From Panulirus ornatus (taxonomy: Eukaryota > Arthropoda > Malacostraca > Decapoda > Palinuridae): DNA of 64,000 nt. Positions 21,211 through 32,810 of this stretch are shown here, piece after piece. Under the pieces are notes generated by a model that was not told where the DNA came from, ran no database searches, and was given only the letters and a program-made list of their open reading frames with translations. Within the stretch, counting starts at the first letter, position 1, and every line of letters starts with the position of its first letter. Made by a program: the position numbers and the translations under genes. The stretch spans positions 77,010 to 141,009 of the forward strand of contig NC_092225.1 in the NCBI RefSeq assembly GCF_036320965.1, given 5' to 3'.

Positions 21211-22775
21211 TACATATATGCACATGTACATATTCATACTTGCTGCCTTCATCCATCCCTGTCACCACCCTGCCACACATGAAATGGCACCCCTCTCCCC
21301 CCACACGCACACGACGCAAGGTAGCGCTAGGAAAAGGCAACAAAGGCCACATTCATTCACACTGTCTCTAGCTGTCATGTGCAATGCACCAAAACCACAG
21401 CTCCCTTTTCCCATACAGGCCCCACAAAACTTTCCATGGTTTACCCCAGATGCTTCACATGCCCTGGTTCAATACAATGACAGCAAGTCGACACCCGGTA
21501 TACCACATCGTTCCAATTCACTTTGGTCCTTGCACGCCTTTCACCCTCCTGTAAGTTCAGGCCCCGATCACTCAAAATCTTTTTCACTCCATCCTTCCTA
21601 TCATTCTCTCCATGTGACCAAACCATTTCAATATACCCTCTTCTGCTCTCTCAACCAAACTCTTTCTATTACCACATATCTCTCTTGCCCTTTCATTACT
21701 TACTTGATCAAACCACCTCACACCACATATTGTCCTCAAACATCTCATTTTCAACAAATCCACCCTCCTCTGCACAACCCTATCTATAGCCCAAGCCTCG
21801 CAACCATATAACATTGTTGGAATAACTATTCCTTCAAACATACCGTTTTGCTCTCTGAGATAACGTTCTTGCCTTCCATACATTCTTCAATGCTCCCAGA
21901 ACCTTCACCCCCTTCCCCACCCTGTGACTCACTTCAGCTTCCATGGTTCCATCCGCTGCTAAATCCACTCCCAGATATCTAAAACACTTCATTTCCTCCA
22001 GTTTTTCTCCTTTCAAACTTACTTCCCAGTTGACTTGTCCCTCAACCATGCTGACCTAATAACCTCACTCTTATTCACATTTACTCTCAGCTTTTCTCTT
22101 TCATACACTTTACCAAACTCAGTCACTAGCTTCTGCAGTTTCTGACCCAAATCAGCCACCAGCGCTGTATCATCAGTGAACAACAACTGACACTTCCCAA
22201 GCCCTCTCATCCACAACAGATTGCATACTTGCCCCTCTCCAAAACTCTTGTATTCACCTCCCTAACAACCCCATCCATAAACAAATTAAACAACCATGGA
22301 CACATCACACACCACTGCCACAAATCAACATTCACCGGGAACTAATCACTTTCCTCTCTTCCTACTCGTACATATGCCTTACATCCTCGATAAAACTTTT
22401 CACTGCTTCTTGCAACTTGCCTCTCACACCATATACTCTTAATATCTTCCACAGAGCATCTCTATCAACTCTATCATAAGCCTTCTCCAGATCCATAAAT
22501 GCTACATACAAATCCATGTTTTTCTAGGTATTTCTCACATACATTCTTCAAAGCAAACACCTGATCCACACATCCTCTACCACTTCTGAAACCACACTGC
22601 TCTTCCCCAGTCTGATGCTCTGTACATGCCCTCACCCTCTTAATCAATAACCTCCCATATAATTTCCTAGGAATACTCAACAAACTTATAACTCTGGAAT
22701 TTGAAAACTCACCTTTATCCCCTTTGCCTTTATACAATGGGACTATGCATGCACTTTGCCAATCCTCAGGCACTT
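21211..22775 (-). mobile_element. RTE-like LINE, 5'-truncated, older copy
   Basis: Read from 22773 leftward: P-L-Y-K-G-K-G-D-K, Q-C-G-F-R-S-G-R-G-C, RT motifs with L-F-T-D-D-T replacing FADD, then the C-terminal domain. About 100 bp are deleted at 21597 and several frameshifts are present. The 3' UTR is long form, without the final tail. Confidence 0.87.
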
Positions 22776-22861
22776 ATCTTTGTATATGTTCATAAAAACT
22801 TCATATATAAGAGGGTTTCAAAGACACCAATGTAGCCCTTGATGATCAGATATGTTTGGAA

Positions 22862-24005
22862 TCTTTTTCTCTCTACTATATGTATGGATGTAACTAAGAT
22901 GAAAAGGAAAAGATTGGTAGTATGTCTGAGGATAGGAAGCTAGGATCAGACTAACACAAAGCTAATGGAGATGGGAGATAAACGGCCTTGGAATGTCTTA
23001 GGGGTAAAGTCATTTGTTAGAGAGAGGGTGATAGTTAAGGAGGAATTGTGGGAATGTTTGAAAGAAAGTAAGGAAGTAAGCCCAGACTGATGTAGGTAAA
23101 AATGAAAGTTGATTATGAGAACTGGGTTATTATCTTTTCTTATGCACCTGGAATCAAGAGGACTAAGGAAGAGATACAAGTGTTTTGGAAGGAGCTAAGT
23201 GAGTGTGTCAACAGCTTTTATGCAAGAGATGTGGTCCCAGTGATGGGAGATTTGAATGCAAAAGACAGTAATATGGTAGTTGAGGATATAACTGAAAAAC
23301 ATGAAGTACTAGTTTTCTCATACTTCAATGCCTTTTCCTGCATTAGCAAGGTTGCATTAGGAACAGATGAAGAAAGGCCGCACTTGCTTACATCCATTCT
23401 CTAGCTATTACATGAATAAAAATGGTGAACATATTGTGAAGCTGTCTAGTGAAAAAAGAACTGGTGACTGTGAATACTTGGTTTCAACAGAGGGACATAC
23501 ATAAGCATAATTGGGCAAGTAAGGGTGATGGTAAGTGGGCATCACTGGATTATGTACTAAGTAACAGATGTACCAAGGAAAGACTCTTAGATGTGAATGT
23601 GCTGAAAAGGGCAACTGGTTGGATATCTGATCATTACCTGGAGTGCAAGAGGGTAAGGGTTTGTAAAGACTTTAGGAAAAAGTGTGGAAAGAGGGTGATG
23701 AGAGTGAGTGAATTTGGAAAGAGGATTGTGAGAAGACATACTGGGAAAGGCTGATTCTAGAATGGCAAAAAGAGAGAGAGTAAATAAAAGCTAGGGGAGT
23801 TGGTGTGGAATGGAAGCAATTTCAGAAAGCACTTCATACATGTGTGAGAGAAGTGCATGTTGTGCAAAAGGTGGGACAGGTGAAAAAGGGTATTGAGGGT
23901 TGGGAAGACAAAGTTAAGCTGCTCACAAAAGGGAAAAGAGAGACATATGGGTGTTATTTGCTTGGAAGGAGTACAAGTGATTGGGAGATGTACAGTCCCT
24001 CAAAA
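22862..24005 (+). mobile_element. RTE-like LINE, endonuclease region, strongly diverged
   Basis: The plus strand encodes an APE-like domain in pieces: W-V-I-I-F-S-Y-A-P, V-M-G-D-L-N-A-K (23250), L-D-Y-V-L-S-N-R, I-S-D-H-Y-L (23625), then linker to W-E-M-Y at about 23990. A LINE-tail-like piece of about 100 bp interrupts it at 23310-23410. Divergence from the intact copies is clearly greater than for other copies here, which suggests an older subfamily. Confidence 0.78.
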
Positions 24006-24009
24006 AAGT

Positions 24010-25580
24010 AGTGCAACCCAGGGTTGGATAGGGTTGGATTAGGAGAGATATAAATGAAAATGTAGAAAGTTGGTAGCCCTGAGTACCACCAACAACACCT
24101 CAGGAAATGGGCTGCGATAATGACTAATGATATATTACTGACACCAGCAGCTCTCTTTAAGGTTTACGAGCACGTGTGGTTTGGTAAGCAGTATCATTAT
24201 AAGTGAATGGGAATGTACCTGGAACTAATTGAGCCATTCAGCAGGTATAGCAATTACTGCAACCTTAAAGTGAGCAAATGCTTCAACTTAAGAGTGAAAC
24301 AGTTATGGAATCGACTCACATGAAACATGATCAAAAGGTAAGTGGCACAGACATGCTACACTGAAATCAGTGTACTCCAGAAACCCAATGGAAATGGACA
24401 TAGTACATAGATAGCACACTTCAAGCAAAAAAGGAGATGCAATCACTGAACTCCAAAACAGCAGCCTGAGTAACTGTGAGGAGGCACAGTGGACTGGTGT
24501 GCATAAGGCCAGGGTAGGACGATTGCTTCATCAGCATGAAGCAACTGGCGACACCGTGGATCTCCCTTCAGACAGCTTGCACTTGGAGCATGATAAACGA
24601 TCAGGATGTCACCACTGAAGCCAGAGTAGAAACAAATCCCTTCTCCAATGCAACCAGCATCTAACATCAACTCCAACTAAGTTGCTCAGCAGAAACCATT
24701 AGAAACTGTATCAACATTACACATGCACATAATCAAAGAACTGTAATGAAAATGGAATTGAGTGAACTGTATATGGAGATGAGAATAGAATATGCACCAG
24801 AATATTCCAGAAAACCATTGCATTTAGTCACGAGAAGACCTTCTGCAGTAATGAACAAGTGATATCGGAGTGTGGCGCAAGAATGGTGGCAAGTAAATTG
24901 AAGCCATGATCTCTCTCTCTCTTTCTTTTGAATCTCTCTCTCTTAAAAATATTTCTTATTTTGACTGAATTTCACCTAAATCTAATGAAGCTAGGCTTAA
25001 TTTTCATAACACAACAAAAACATCAATTCATTTTATCCAACTATGGGAGTTCAACACCATCTTCATTAACCACAGTATGTTCAATCATATTCTAGCATGT
25101 GGGAAAATGGAGGAGTGGGAGAGTAGGAGTTATAATGTTTGGCTGGATACACAATGGAAAAGTCAGGGAGCTGATGGACCTAGGCCCACATGGATTTACC
25201 TTTGCAAAATAAGTGGAAGTATTGCACAATATGTTGCTGGAGTCTGTAAGGCAATTGCTTTTTCCTAAGCATGAGCAGCCTCAAGTTCACTTCATCTAAG
25301 ACAAAAGTACTATGCATTCTGGGTTTGATAATCACCCAGAAATAACATTACTTCCACATCCAACAAAGTCACCAGATCTGAACTCAACAGAAAATATTAA
25401 GGGAATGCTGATGCGGCATTTTAATGCCCCAAAACCCCACTGTCTTCGAGAGCTCATCAAGCATGGGAGGAGCTGCTGAAATAAGTTGGGTGTGAGCTGA
25501 CATGGAATACTGTTATGTCAATGCTGGACAGGATGAACAGTGCAAATGATGCACAGGTTCTTTAACAAAGAACTAATTGA
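24010..25580 (+). pseudogene. Tc1/mariner-like transposase remnant
   Basis: In one plus frame from about 25128 to 25480 I read I-M-F-G-W-I-H-N-G-K, then P-T-K-S-P-D-L-N-S-T-E-N and M-L-M-R-H-F. This matches the Tc1 C-terminal catalytic region (MVWG-C-I ... SPDLNPIEN). Upstream, V-G-R-L-L-H-Q-H-E-A-T-G-D-T near 24520 resembles the N-terminal DNA-binding part. At least two stops interrupt the C-terminal part. The left edge, cagtccctcaaaaaagtag at 23993, looks like a Tc1 terminal repeat, but I found no matching right terminus. Confidence 0.65.
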
Positions 25581-25584
25581 TTAC

Positions 25585-25995
25585 ACTAAATACTTCCTCC
25601 ATGTGATTTAATCTATCCTACAAAATTCCTTCAGCCAGACAGAATGGTTTATAGTTATAATGTAATGCAATCAAAACAATCAAATAAATCTACTCACCAC
25701 GTCATAACAGGCAATGTGATTAGCATCTGTGATATGTAGTAAATCCCAGATGTTAATGCTGCTTAATCAAATGAAACTTTTAGCAGTTTGACAGATAATA
25801 ATATGGTTCTTTACCGACTCTAACATTGGCCTGTAAATGTTACTGATGAGTGCTCCATTTCCTATGATCTCAATCACTTAACATTTATGCATAAGCATAT
25901 AGCACCATTAAGAAATGAGACACACATCAGTTATTACAGCTTTACATAGTATCACCATAACTATTATATTATTATCATCATACTTTGTCATTATA
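25585..25995. other. Unassigned sequence
   Basis: No gene or repeat family is recognised. Confidence 0.35.
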
Positions 25996-25999
25996 CTTA

Positions 26000-26262
26000 A
26001 TGTGGAAAGGGAGCTGTGGTTTCGGTGCATTATTACATGACAGCTAGAGACTGAGTGTGAACGAATGTGGCCTTTGTTGTCTTTTCCTAGCGCTACCTCG
26101 CACACACGAGTGGGAGGGGGTTGTTATTTCATGTGTGGCGGGGTGGCGATGGGAATGAATAAAGGCAGACAGTATGAATTATGTACATGTGTATATATGT
26201 ATATGTCTATGTGTGTATATATATGTATACGTTGAGATGTATAGGTATGTATATTTGCATGA
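26000..26262 (+). mobile_element. RTE LINE long 3'-UTR fragment, 3'-truncated
   Basis: It covers the long-specific portion (gtggaaagggagctgtggtttc onward) to the ggtatgtatatttgca block, and then stops without the terminal tail. It abuts an opposite-strand endonuclease piece. Confidence 0.82.
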
Positions 26263-26480
26263 CTTACTTTCACCACTCTCTTCTCACCCACATCATCTCC
26301 TCTCTTTCAAAAACCTCTTCAAATCTTCACCCTTGCCTCCACCAGGTAATGATCATACATTCCACCAGCTGCCCTTCTCAGCACATTCACATCCAAGAGC
26401 TTCTCATTTTCCAAATTCATCAATTGCTATGTAATCATATAACACCTGCTGACCACCTTTCTTACTCACATACATAAACT
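26263..26480 (-). mobile_element. RTE LINE endonuclease fragment
   Basis: The minus strand covers the region around the S-D-H active-site block of the APE domain (corresponding to about residues 210-290 of the 998-residue protein), in broken frame. Confidence 0.75.
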
Positions 26481-26596
26481 TATGGATGTTCCTCTTTTTT
26501 CTTTGTTGTTGCTGAAGTCTTCAGTCAGCCATGGACAAAAGTCAATGTCAAGGTCAACAAAAAGAGAAATGAAGATATGACGACAAAAAGAGAAAA

Positions 26597-26908
26597 TTTG
26601 TCTATGGATGGAGTTGTTAGGGAGATGAATGCAAGAGTTTTGGAAAGAGGGGCAAATATGCAGTCTGTTGTGGATGAGAGAGCTTGGGAAGTGAGTCAGT
26701 TGTTGTTCTCAGATGATACAGCGCTGGTGGCTGATTCAGGTGAGAAACTGAAGAAGATGGTGACTGAGCTCGGTACAGTGTGTAAAAGAAGAAAGCTAAG
26801 AGTTAATGTGAATAAGAGCAAGGTTATTAGGTACAGTACGGTTAAGGGACAAGGCAACTGGGAAGTAAGTTTGAATGGAAAAAAACTGGAGGAAGTGAAG
26901 TGTCTCGC
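26597..26908 (+). mobile_element. RTE LINE RT fragment
   Basis: The frame is open and encodes M-D-G-V-V-R-E, L-F-S-D-D-T (FADD altered to FSDD), N-V-N-K-S-K-V-I and the start of the E-K-L-E-E-V-K block. It ends abruptly at 26908, where minus-strand LINE sequence begins. Confidence 0.85.
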
Positions 26909-29086
26909 ATGTGACCAAACCAATTTAAAACACCCTCTTCTGCTCTCTCGACCACACTCTTTTTATTACCACACATCTCTCTTACCCTATTATTACTTAC
27001 TTGATCAAACCACCTCGCACCACATATTGTCCTGAAACATCTCATTTCCAGCACATCCACCCTCCTCTGCACAACTCTATCTATAGCCCATGCCTCACAA
27101 CCATATAACATTGTTGGAACCACTATTCCTTCAAACATACCGGTTTTTGCTTTCTGAGATACTGTTCTCAACTTCCACACATTCTTCAACGCTCCCAGAA
27201 CTTTCGCCCTCTCCCCCACCCGATGATTCACTTCTGCTTCCATGGTTCCATCCGCTGCCAGATCCACTCCCAGATATCTAACACACTTCACTTCATCCAG
27301 TTTTTCTCCATTCAAACTTACCTCCCAATTGACTAGTCCCTCAACCCTACTGTACCTAATAACCTTGCTCTTATTCACATTTACTCTCAACTTTCTTCTT
27401 TCACACACTTTACCAAACTCATTCACCAGCTTCTGCAGTTTCTCACACAAATCAGCTACCAGTGCTGTATCATCAGCAAACAACAACTGACTCACTTCCC
27501 AAGCTCTCTCATCCACAAATGACTGCATACTTGCCCCTCTTTCCAAAACTCTAGCATTCACCTCCCTATCAAACCCATCCATAAACAAATTAAATAACCA
27601 TGGAAACATCACACACCCCTACCGCAAACCTACATTCACTGAGAACCAATCACTTTCCTCTCTTCCTACACATACACATGCCTTACATCCTTGATAAAAA
27701 CTTATTATTCTTATTATTCTCCCTAAAATTTAATGATACTCTCTCGCCCCAACTCTCACTTGCCCTCTTTTTCACCTCTTACACCCTTCTCTTGACCTCC
27801 TGCCTTTTTCTTTTATACATCTCACACTCATTTGCATTATTTCCCTGCAAAAATCGTCCAAATGCCTCTCTCTTCTCTTTCACTAATAATCTTACTTCTT
27901 CATCCCACCACTCACTACCCTTTCTAATCTGCCCACCTCCCACGCTTCTCATGCCACAAGCATCTTTTGCGCGAGCCATCACTGCTTCCTTAAACACATC
28001 CCATTCTTCTCCCACCCCCCTTACATCCTTTGTTGTCACCTTTTTCCATTCTGTACTCAGTCTCTCCTGGTACTTCCTCACACAAGTCTCCTTCCCAAAC
28101 TCACTTACTCTCAACACTCTTTTCACCCCAACATTCTCTCTTCTTTTCTGAAAACCTCTACAAATCTTCACCTTCACCTCCACAAGATAATGATCAGACA
28201 TTCCTCCAGTTGCACCTCTCAGCACATTAACATCCAAAAGTCTCTCTTTCACATGCCTATCAATTAACACATAATCCAATAACACTCTCTGGCCATCTCT
28301 CCTACTTATATATGTATACTTATGTATATCTTTATTTCTAAACTAGGCATTCCCAATCACCAGTCCTTTTTCAGTAAATAAATCTACAAGCTCTTCACCA
28401 TTTCCATTTACAACACTGAACACCCCATGTACACCAATTATTCCCTCAACTGCCACATTACTCACCTTTGCATTCAAATCACCCATTACTATAACCCGGT
28501 CTCGCGCATCAAAACTACTAACACACTCATTCAGCTGCTCCCAAAACACTTGCCTCTCATGATCTTTCTTCTCATGCCCAGGTGCATATGCACCAATAAT
28601 CACCCATCTCTCTCCATCCACTTTCAGTTTTACCCATATCAATCTAGAGTTTACTTTCTTACACTTTATCACATACTCCCACCACTCCTGTTTCTGGAGT
28701 AGTGCTACTCCTTTCCTTGCTCTTGTCCTCTCAATAACCCCTGACTTTACTCCCAAGACTTTCCCAAACCACTCTTCCCTTTTACCCTTGAGCTTCGTTT
28801 CACTCAGAGCCAAAACATCCAGGTTCCTTTCCTCAAACATACCACCTATCTCTCCTTTTTTCTCATCTTGATTACATCCACACACATTTAGACACCCCAA
28901 TCCGAGCCTTCGAGGAGGATGAGCACTCCCAGCGTGACTCCTTCTTCTGTTTCCCCTTTTAGAAAGTTAAAATACAAGGAGGGGAGGGTTTCCAGCCCCT
29001 GCTCCCATCCCCTTTAGTCACCTTCTATGACACGTGAGGAATTCATGGGAAGTATTCTTTCTCCCCTATCCCCAGGGATAAATATA
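26909..29086 (-). mobile_element. RTE-like LINE with internal deletion, 5' UTR present
   Basis: From the right: 5' UTR (29086-28920), endonuclease (open 28900-28343; S-E-T-K, Y-A-P, G-D-L-N-A-K), second EN half and linker (28285-27779), then a junction at about 27700-27712. There the linker (ending g-a-g-a-a-t-a) jumps to the RT near the S-F-Y-R-G-C region. RT and C-terminal sequence follow to 26909 (FADD intact), but the 3' end and UTR are missing. Roughly 750 bp are deleted. Confidence 0.88.
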
Positions 29087-29114
29087 TAAATATATATTTA
29101 TAAATATATAAAAA

Positions 29115-30160
29115 AATATACTCATGAATTTTGGAGGATGTCAAAAACCTGTCTTTTGAAAAATGCCAGGTCATAATTATTCATTTATGAATTTTGGAGG
29201 ATGTGAAAAACCTATCTTGAAAAGTGCCAGGTCATAGTTATTCAGAAAGACATGAGAAGGAAGGGCATTCCAAAGCTTCATTATGTAGGGCAAGAAAAAG
29301 TTATCTAAGCAGCCCACCTATGAGTTCCCATTGGCAACAAAGTTTCCATGTGATGCAATAGCTTGCTGGGTATTGCATGGTCTAGCTCATGGTGGGGGAA
29401 CAGAAGCACTAAGCTCTTGGAAAAAAACAGCGATACCTATAGAAGAGGGCAAGCGAGTCAAGTTTTGAAGTTTGCCTACGAAAGTTTATGTCAGACTGCT
29501 TTTGACTCAACTTTGTCAAGTAAGGATGGATCACTCCTTTGTATAAATGGAGCAACTGTTTAGAACAAAGAAATTTCAGCAACTAAACAGGACCCCCAGT
29601 TTCTCAGTGGTAGAATTAGCTATTTCCATAATGTTGGGGTTTCCGAGATAGTGTGGATGTTACAGTAATACCAAATATGTTCATGAAGTCAAGAGATGGA
29701 ATCGCAGATCCATCAAAGTATTAAGGATCACTGCATGAAATTTTTTATAGAGAGATGGGTAGATATGTGGTCTTGGAAGCACTAAACTTGACCAGATTTC
29801 ATCTACCCCACTGTCTGAGTTTATTGAGGAAGTTGTTGAAGACGAGATGAAGATCAAGAGGGAGACGAAGGAGCAGATTTGATGAGTGTGGAGGAATGCA
29901 GTGTTGAGTTGTTGGCATATGAGTGCATTTGATTATCTGTAGAGGAAAGGAAACTGCTGATAAAAAGGAGGAAAAAGTTTAGAAGACAGGACACAGCCTT
30001 GAGGGACAACACTCCAGATGGAGAAAAAGGGGAGAGGTTGATCTACCAACAACCTGAGAGATAGAATGGCCAGAAAGGAAGTTTTATATATATGGGAAAA
30101 TAGTGAGGGAGAGAAGTCAAAAGAGAGGAGCCTAGAGATAAGACACAGTCCTTTTTTATC
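29115..30160 (-). mobile_element. Jockey-like LINE, RT C-terminal half, degenerate
   Basis: The minus strand encodes W-S-V-V-P-Q-G-C-V-L-S (about 30010; the usual G-V-P-Q-G-x-V-L-S), then N-Q-M-H-S-Y-A-N-N-S (usual Y-A-D-D) at about 29910. Further left are Y-K-G-V-I-H-P-Y and L-A-L-F-Y-R-Y, a typical jockey-type thumb and C-terminal domain, to about 29230. Many stops are present, and both catalytic aspartates read as Asn. A 60-bp block ending tgccaggtcata is repeated at 29125 and 29185. Confidence 0.7.
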
Positions 30161-30502
30161 ACACAACTTCACATATCCAGCATCTCCATTTGCCTTACTG
30201 AATGCCCTGTGCACCCAGTTATATCCTCAACTACCACATCAATCACCACTGCATTCAAATCATCCATCACTAATACCTGGTCTCTTGCATTAAAATTGTT
30301 GAAACACACACTCAGCTGCTCCCAAAATACTTGCCTCACATAATCGTTTTTCTCATGGCTAGGTGCAAAAGCACTTATAATACCCATCTCTCGCAATCCA
30401 CTTAAATTTTTACTCACAGCAGTCTGGAGCTCACTTCCATACAATCTTTCACAAACTCCCACAAATCCTGCATTAGCAGTAGTGCTACCTCTTCCTCAAT
30501 GC
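30161..30502 (-). mobile_element. RTE LINE endonuclease fragment
   Basis: The minus strand encodes I-I-S-A-F-A-P-S-H-E-K, Q-V-F-W-E-Q-L and V-M-D-D-L-N-A (the G-D-L-N block with Gly changed to Asp). It is diverged, and the frame breaks near both ends. Confidence 0.8.
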
Positions 30503-30583
30503 AGGAGGTCAAGGGAAGAGTGCAAGAGGTGTAAAAGAGGGCAAATAAGAGCTGAGGTGAGAGAGTATCATTAAATTTTACCG
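30503..30583 (+). mobile_element. RTE LINE linker fragment
   Basis: The 81 bp matching the linker (Q-E-V-K-x-R-V-Q-E-V) end at attaaatttta, within the breakpoint hotspot described in the findings, and join directly to plus-strand endonuclease sequence at 30584. Confidence 0.75.
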
Positions 30584-32810
30584 AAAGTATGTGATTGAGT
30601 GTAAGAAAGTAAACTCTAGATTGATATGGGTAAAACTGAAAGTGGATGGAGAGAGATGGGTGATTATTGGTGCATATGCACTTGGGCATGAGAAGAAACA
30701 TCATGAGAGGCAAGTGTTTTGGGAGCAGCTGAGTGAGTGAGTTAGTAGTTTTGATGCACGAGACCGGGTTATAGTGATGGGTGATTTGAATGCAAAAGTG
30801 AGTAATGTGACAGTTGAGGGAATACTTGGTGTAAATGGGGTGTTCAGTGTTGCAAATGGAAATGGCGAAGAGCTTGTAGATTTATGTGCTGAAAATGGAC
30901 TGGCGATTGTGAATACCTGGTTTAAAAAGAGAGATATACGTAAGTATAAGTATGAAAGTAAAAGAGATGGCCAGAGAGCATTATTGGATTATGTGTTAAT
31001 TGATAGGCATGCGAAAGAGAGACTTTTGGAGGTTAATGTGCTGAGAGGTGCAACTGGAGGAATGTCTGATCATTATCTTGTGGAGGCGAAGGTGAAGATT
31101 TGTAGAGATTTTCAGAAAAGAAGGGAGAATGTTGGGGTGAAGAGAGTGGTGAGAGTAACTGAACTTGGGAAGGAGACTTGTGAGAGGATGTACCAGGAGA
31201 GACTGAGTACAGAATGGAAAAAGGTGAGAACAAAGTACGTAAGGGGAGTGGGGGAGGAATGGGATGTATTTAGGGAAGCAGTGATGGCTTGCACAAAAGA
31301 TGCTTGTGGCATGAGAAGCATGGGAGAAGGGCATATTAGAAAGTGTAGTGAGTGGTGGGATGAAGAAGTAAGATTATTAGTGAAAGAGAAGAGAGAGGCA
31401 TTTGGATGATTTTTGCAGGGAATAAATTCAAATGACTGGGAGGTGTATGAAAGAAAGAGGCAGGAGGTCAAGAGAAGGGTGCAAGAGGTGAAAAAGAGGG
31501 CAAATGAGAGTTGGGGTGAGAGAGTATCATTAAATTTTAGGGAGAATAAAAAGATGTTTTGGAAGGAGGTAAATAAAGTGCATAATAGAAGGGAACAAAT
31601 GGGAACATCAGTGAAGGGGGCTAATGGGGAAATGATAACAAGTAGTGGTGATGTGAGAAGGAGATGGAATGAGTATTTTGAAGGTTTGTTGAATGTGTTT
31701 GATGATAGAGTGGCAGATATAGGGTGTTTTGGTCGAGGTGGTGTGCAAAGTGAGAGGGTTTGGGAGAATGATTTGGTAAACAGAGAAGAGGCAGTAAAAG
31801 CTTTGAGGAAGATGAAAGCCGGCAAGGCAGCGAGTTTGGATGGTATTGCAGTGGAATATATTAAAAAAGGGGGTGACTGTATTGTTGACTGGTTGGTAAG
31901 GTTATTTAATGTATGTATGTATGTATGTATGTATGTATGTATGTATGGTTCCAACAATGTTGTATGGCTGCGAGAAGTGGGCTATGGATAGAGTTGTGCG
32001 TAGGAGGGTGGATGTGCTGGAAATGAGGTGTTTGAGGACAATATGTGGTGTGAGGTGGTTTGATCGAGTAAGCAATGCAAGGGTAAGAGAGATGTGTGGA
32101 AATAAAAAGTGTCTGGTTGAGAGAGCAGGAGAGGGTGTTTTGAAATGGTTTGGTCACATGGAGAGAATGAGTGAGGAAAGATTGACCAAGAGGATATATG
32201 TGTCAGAGGTGGAGGGTACGAGGAGAAGTGGGAGACCAAATTGGAGGTGGAAAGATGGAGTGAAAAAGATTTTGAGTGATCGGGGCCTGAACATGCAGGA
32301 GGGTGAAAGGGGTGCAAGGAATAGAGTGAATTGGAACGATGTGGTATACCGGGGTCAACGTGCTGTCAATGGACTGAACCAGGGCATGTGAAGCGGCTGG
32401 GGTAAACCATGGAAAGTTCTGTGGGGCCTGGATGTGGAAAGGGAGCTGTGGTTTCGGTGCATTATTACATGGCAGCTAGAGACTGAGTGTGAACGAATGG
32501 GGCCTTTGTTGTCTTTTCCTAGCACTACCTCACACACATGAGGGGGAGGGGGTTGTTATTCCATGTGTGGCGAGGTGGTGATGGGAATAAATAATGGCAG
32601 AAAGTATGAATTATGTACATGTGTATATATGTACATGTTTGTGTGTGTATATATGTGTACACTGAGATGTATAGGTATGTATATTTGCGTGTGTGGACGT
32701 GTATGTATATACATGTGTATGTGAGTGGGTTGGGCCATTCTTTCGTCTGTTTCCTTGCGCTACCTCGCTAACGCGGGAGACAGCGACAAAGCAAAATAAA
32801 TAAATAAATA
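30584..32810 (+). mobile_element. RTE-like LINE with RT replaced by a (TATG)n tract
   Basis: Endonuclease and linker are present from 30584 (Y-V-I-E-C-K-K), open 30774-31409 and 31413-31991 with one stop between. At V-R-L-F-N-V-C-M (31908) the sequence enters a tatg repeat of about nine units (to 31948) and emerges at V-P-T-M-L-Y-G-C of the C-terminal domain, so about 1 kb including all RT catalytic motifs is missing. The C-terminus is the long version (R-A-V-N-G-L-N-Q-G-M). A complete long 3' UTR and (AAAT)n tail end at about 32810. Confidence 0.9.

Noticed and set aside
24443..24676. Minus-strand ORF of 77 codons
   Set aside because: It lies opposite the Tc1-like N-terminal remnant, whose plus-strand reading (R-L-L-H-Q-H-E-A-T-G-D-T) fits a known family better.
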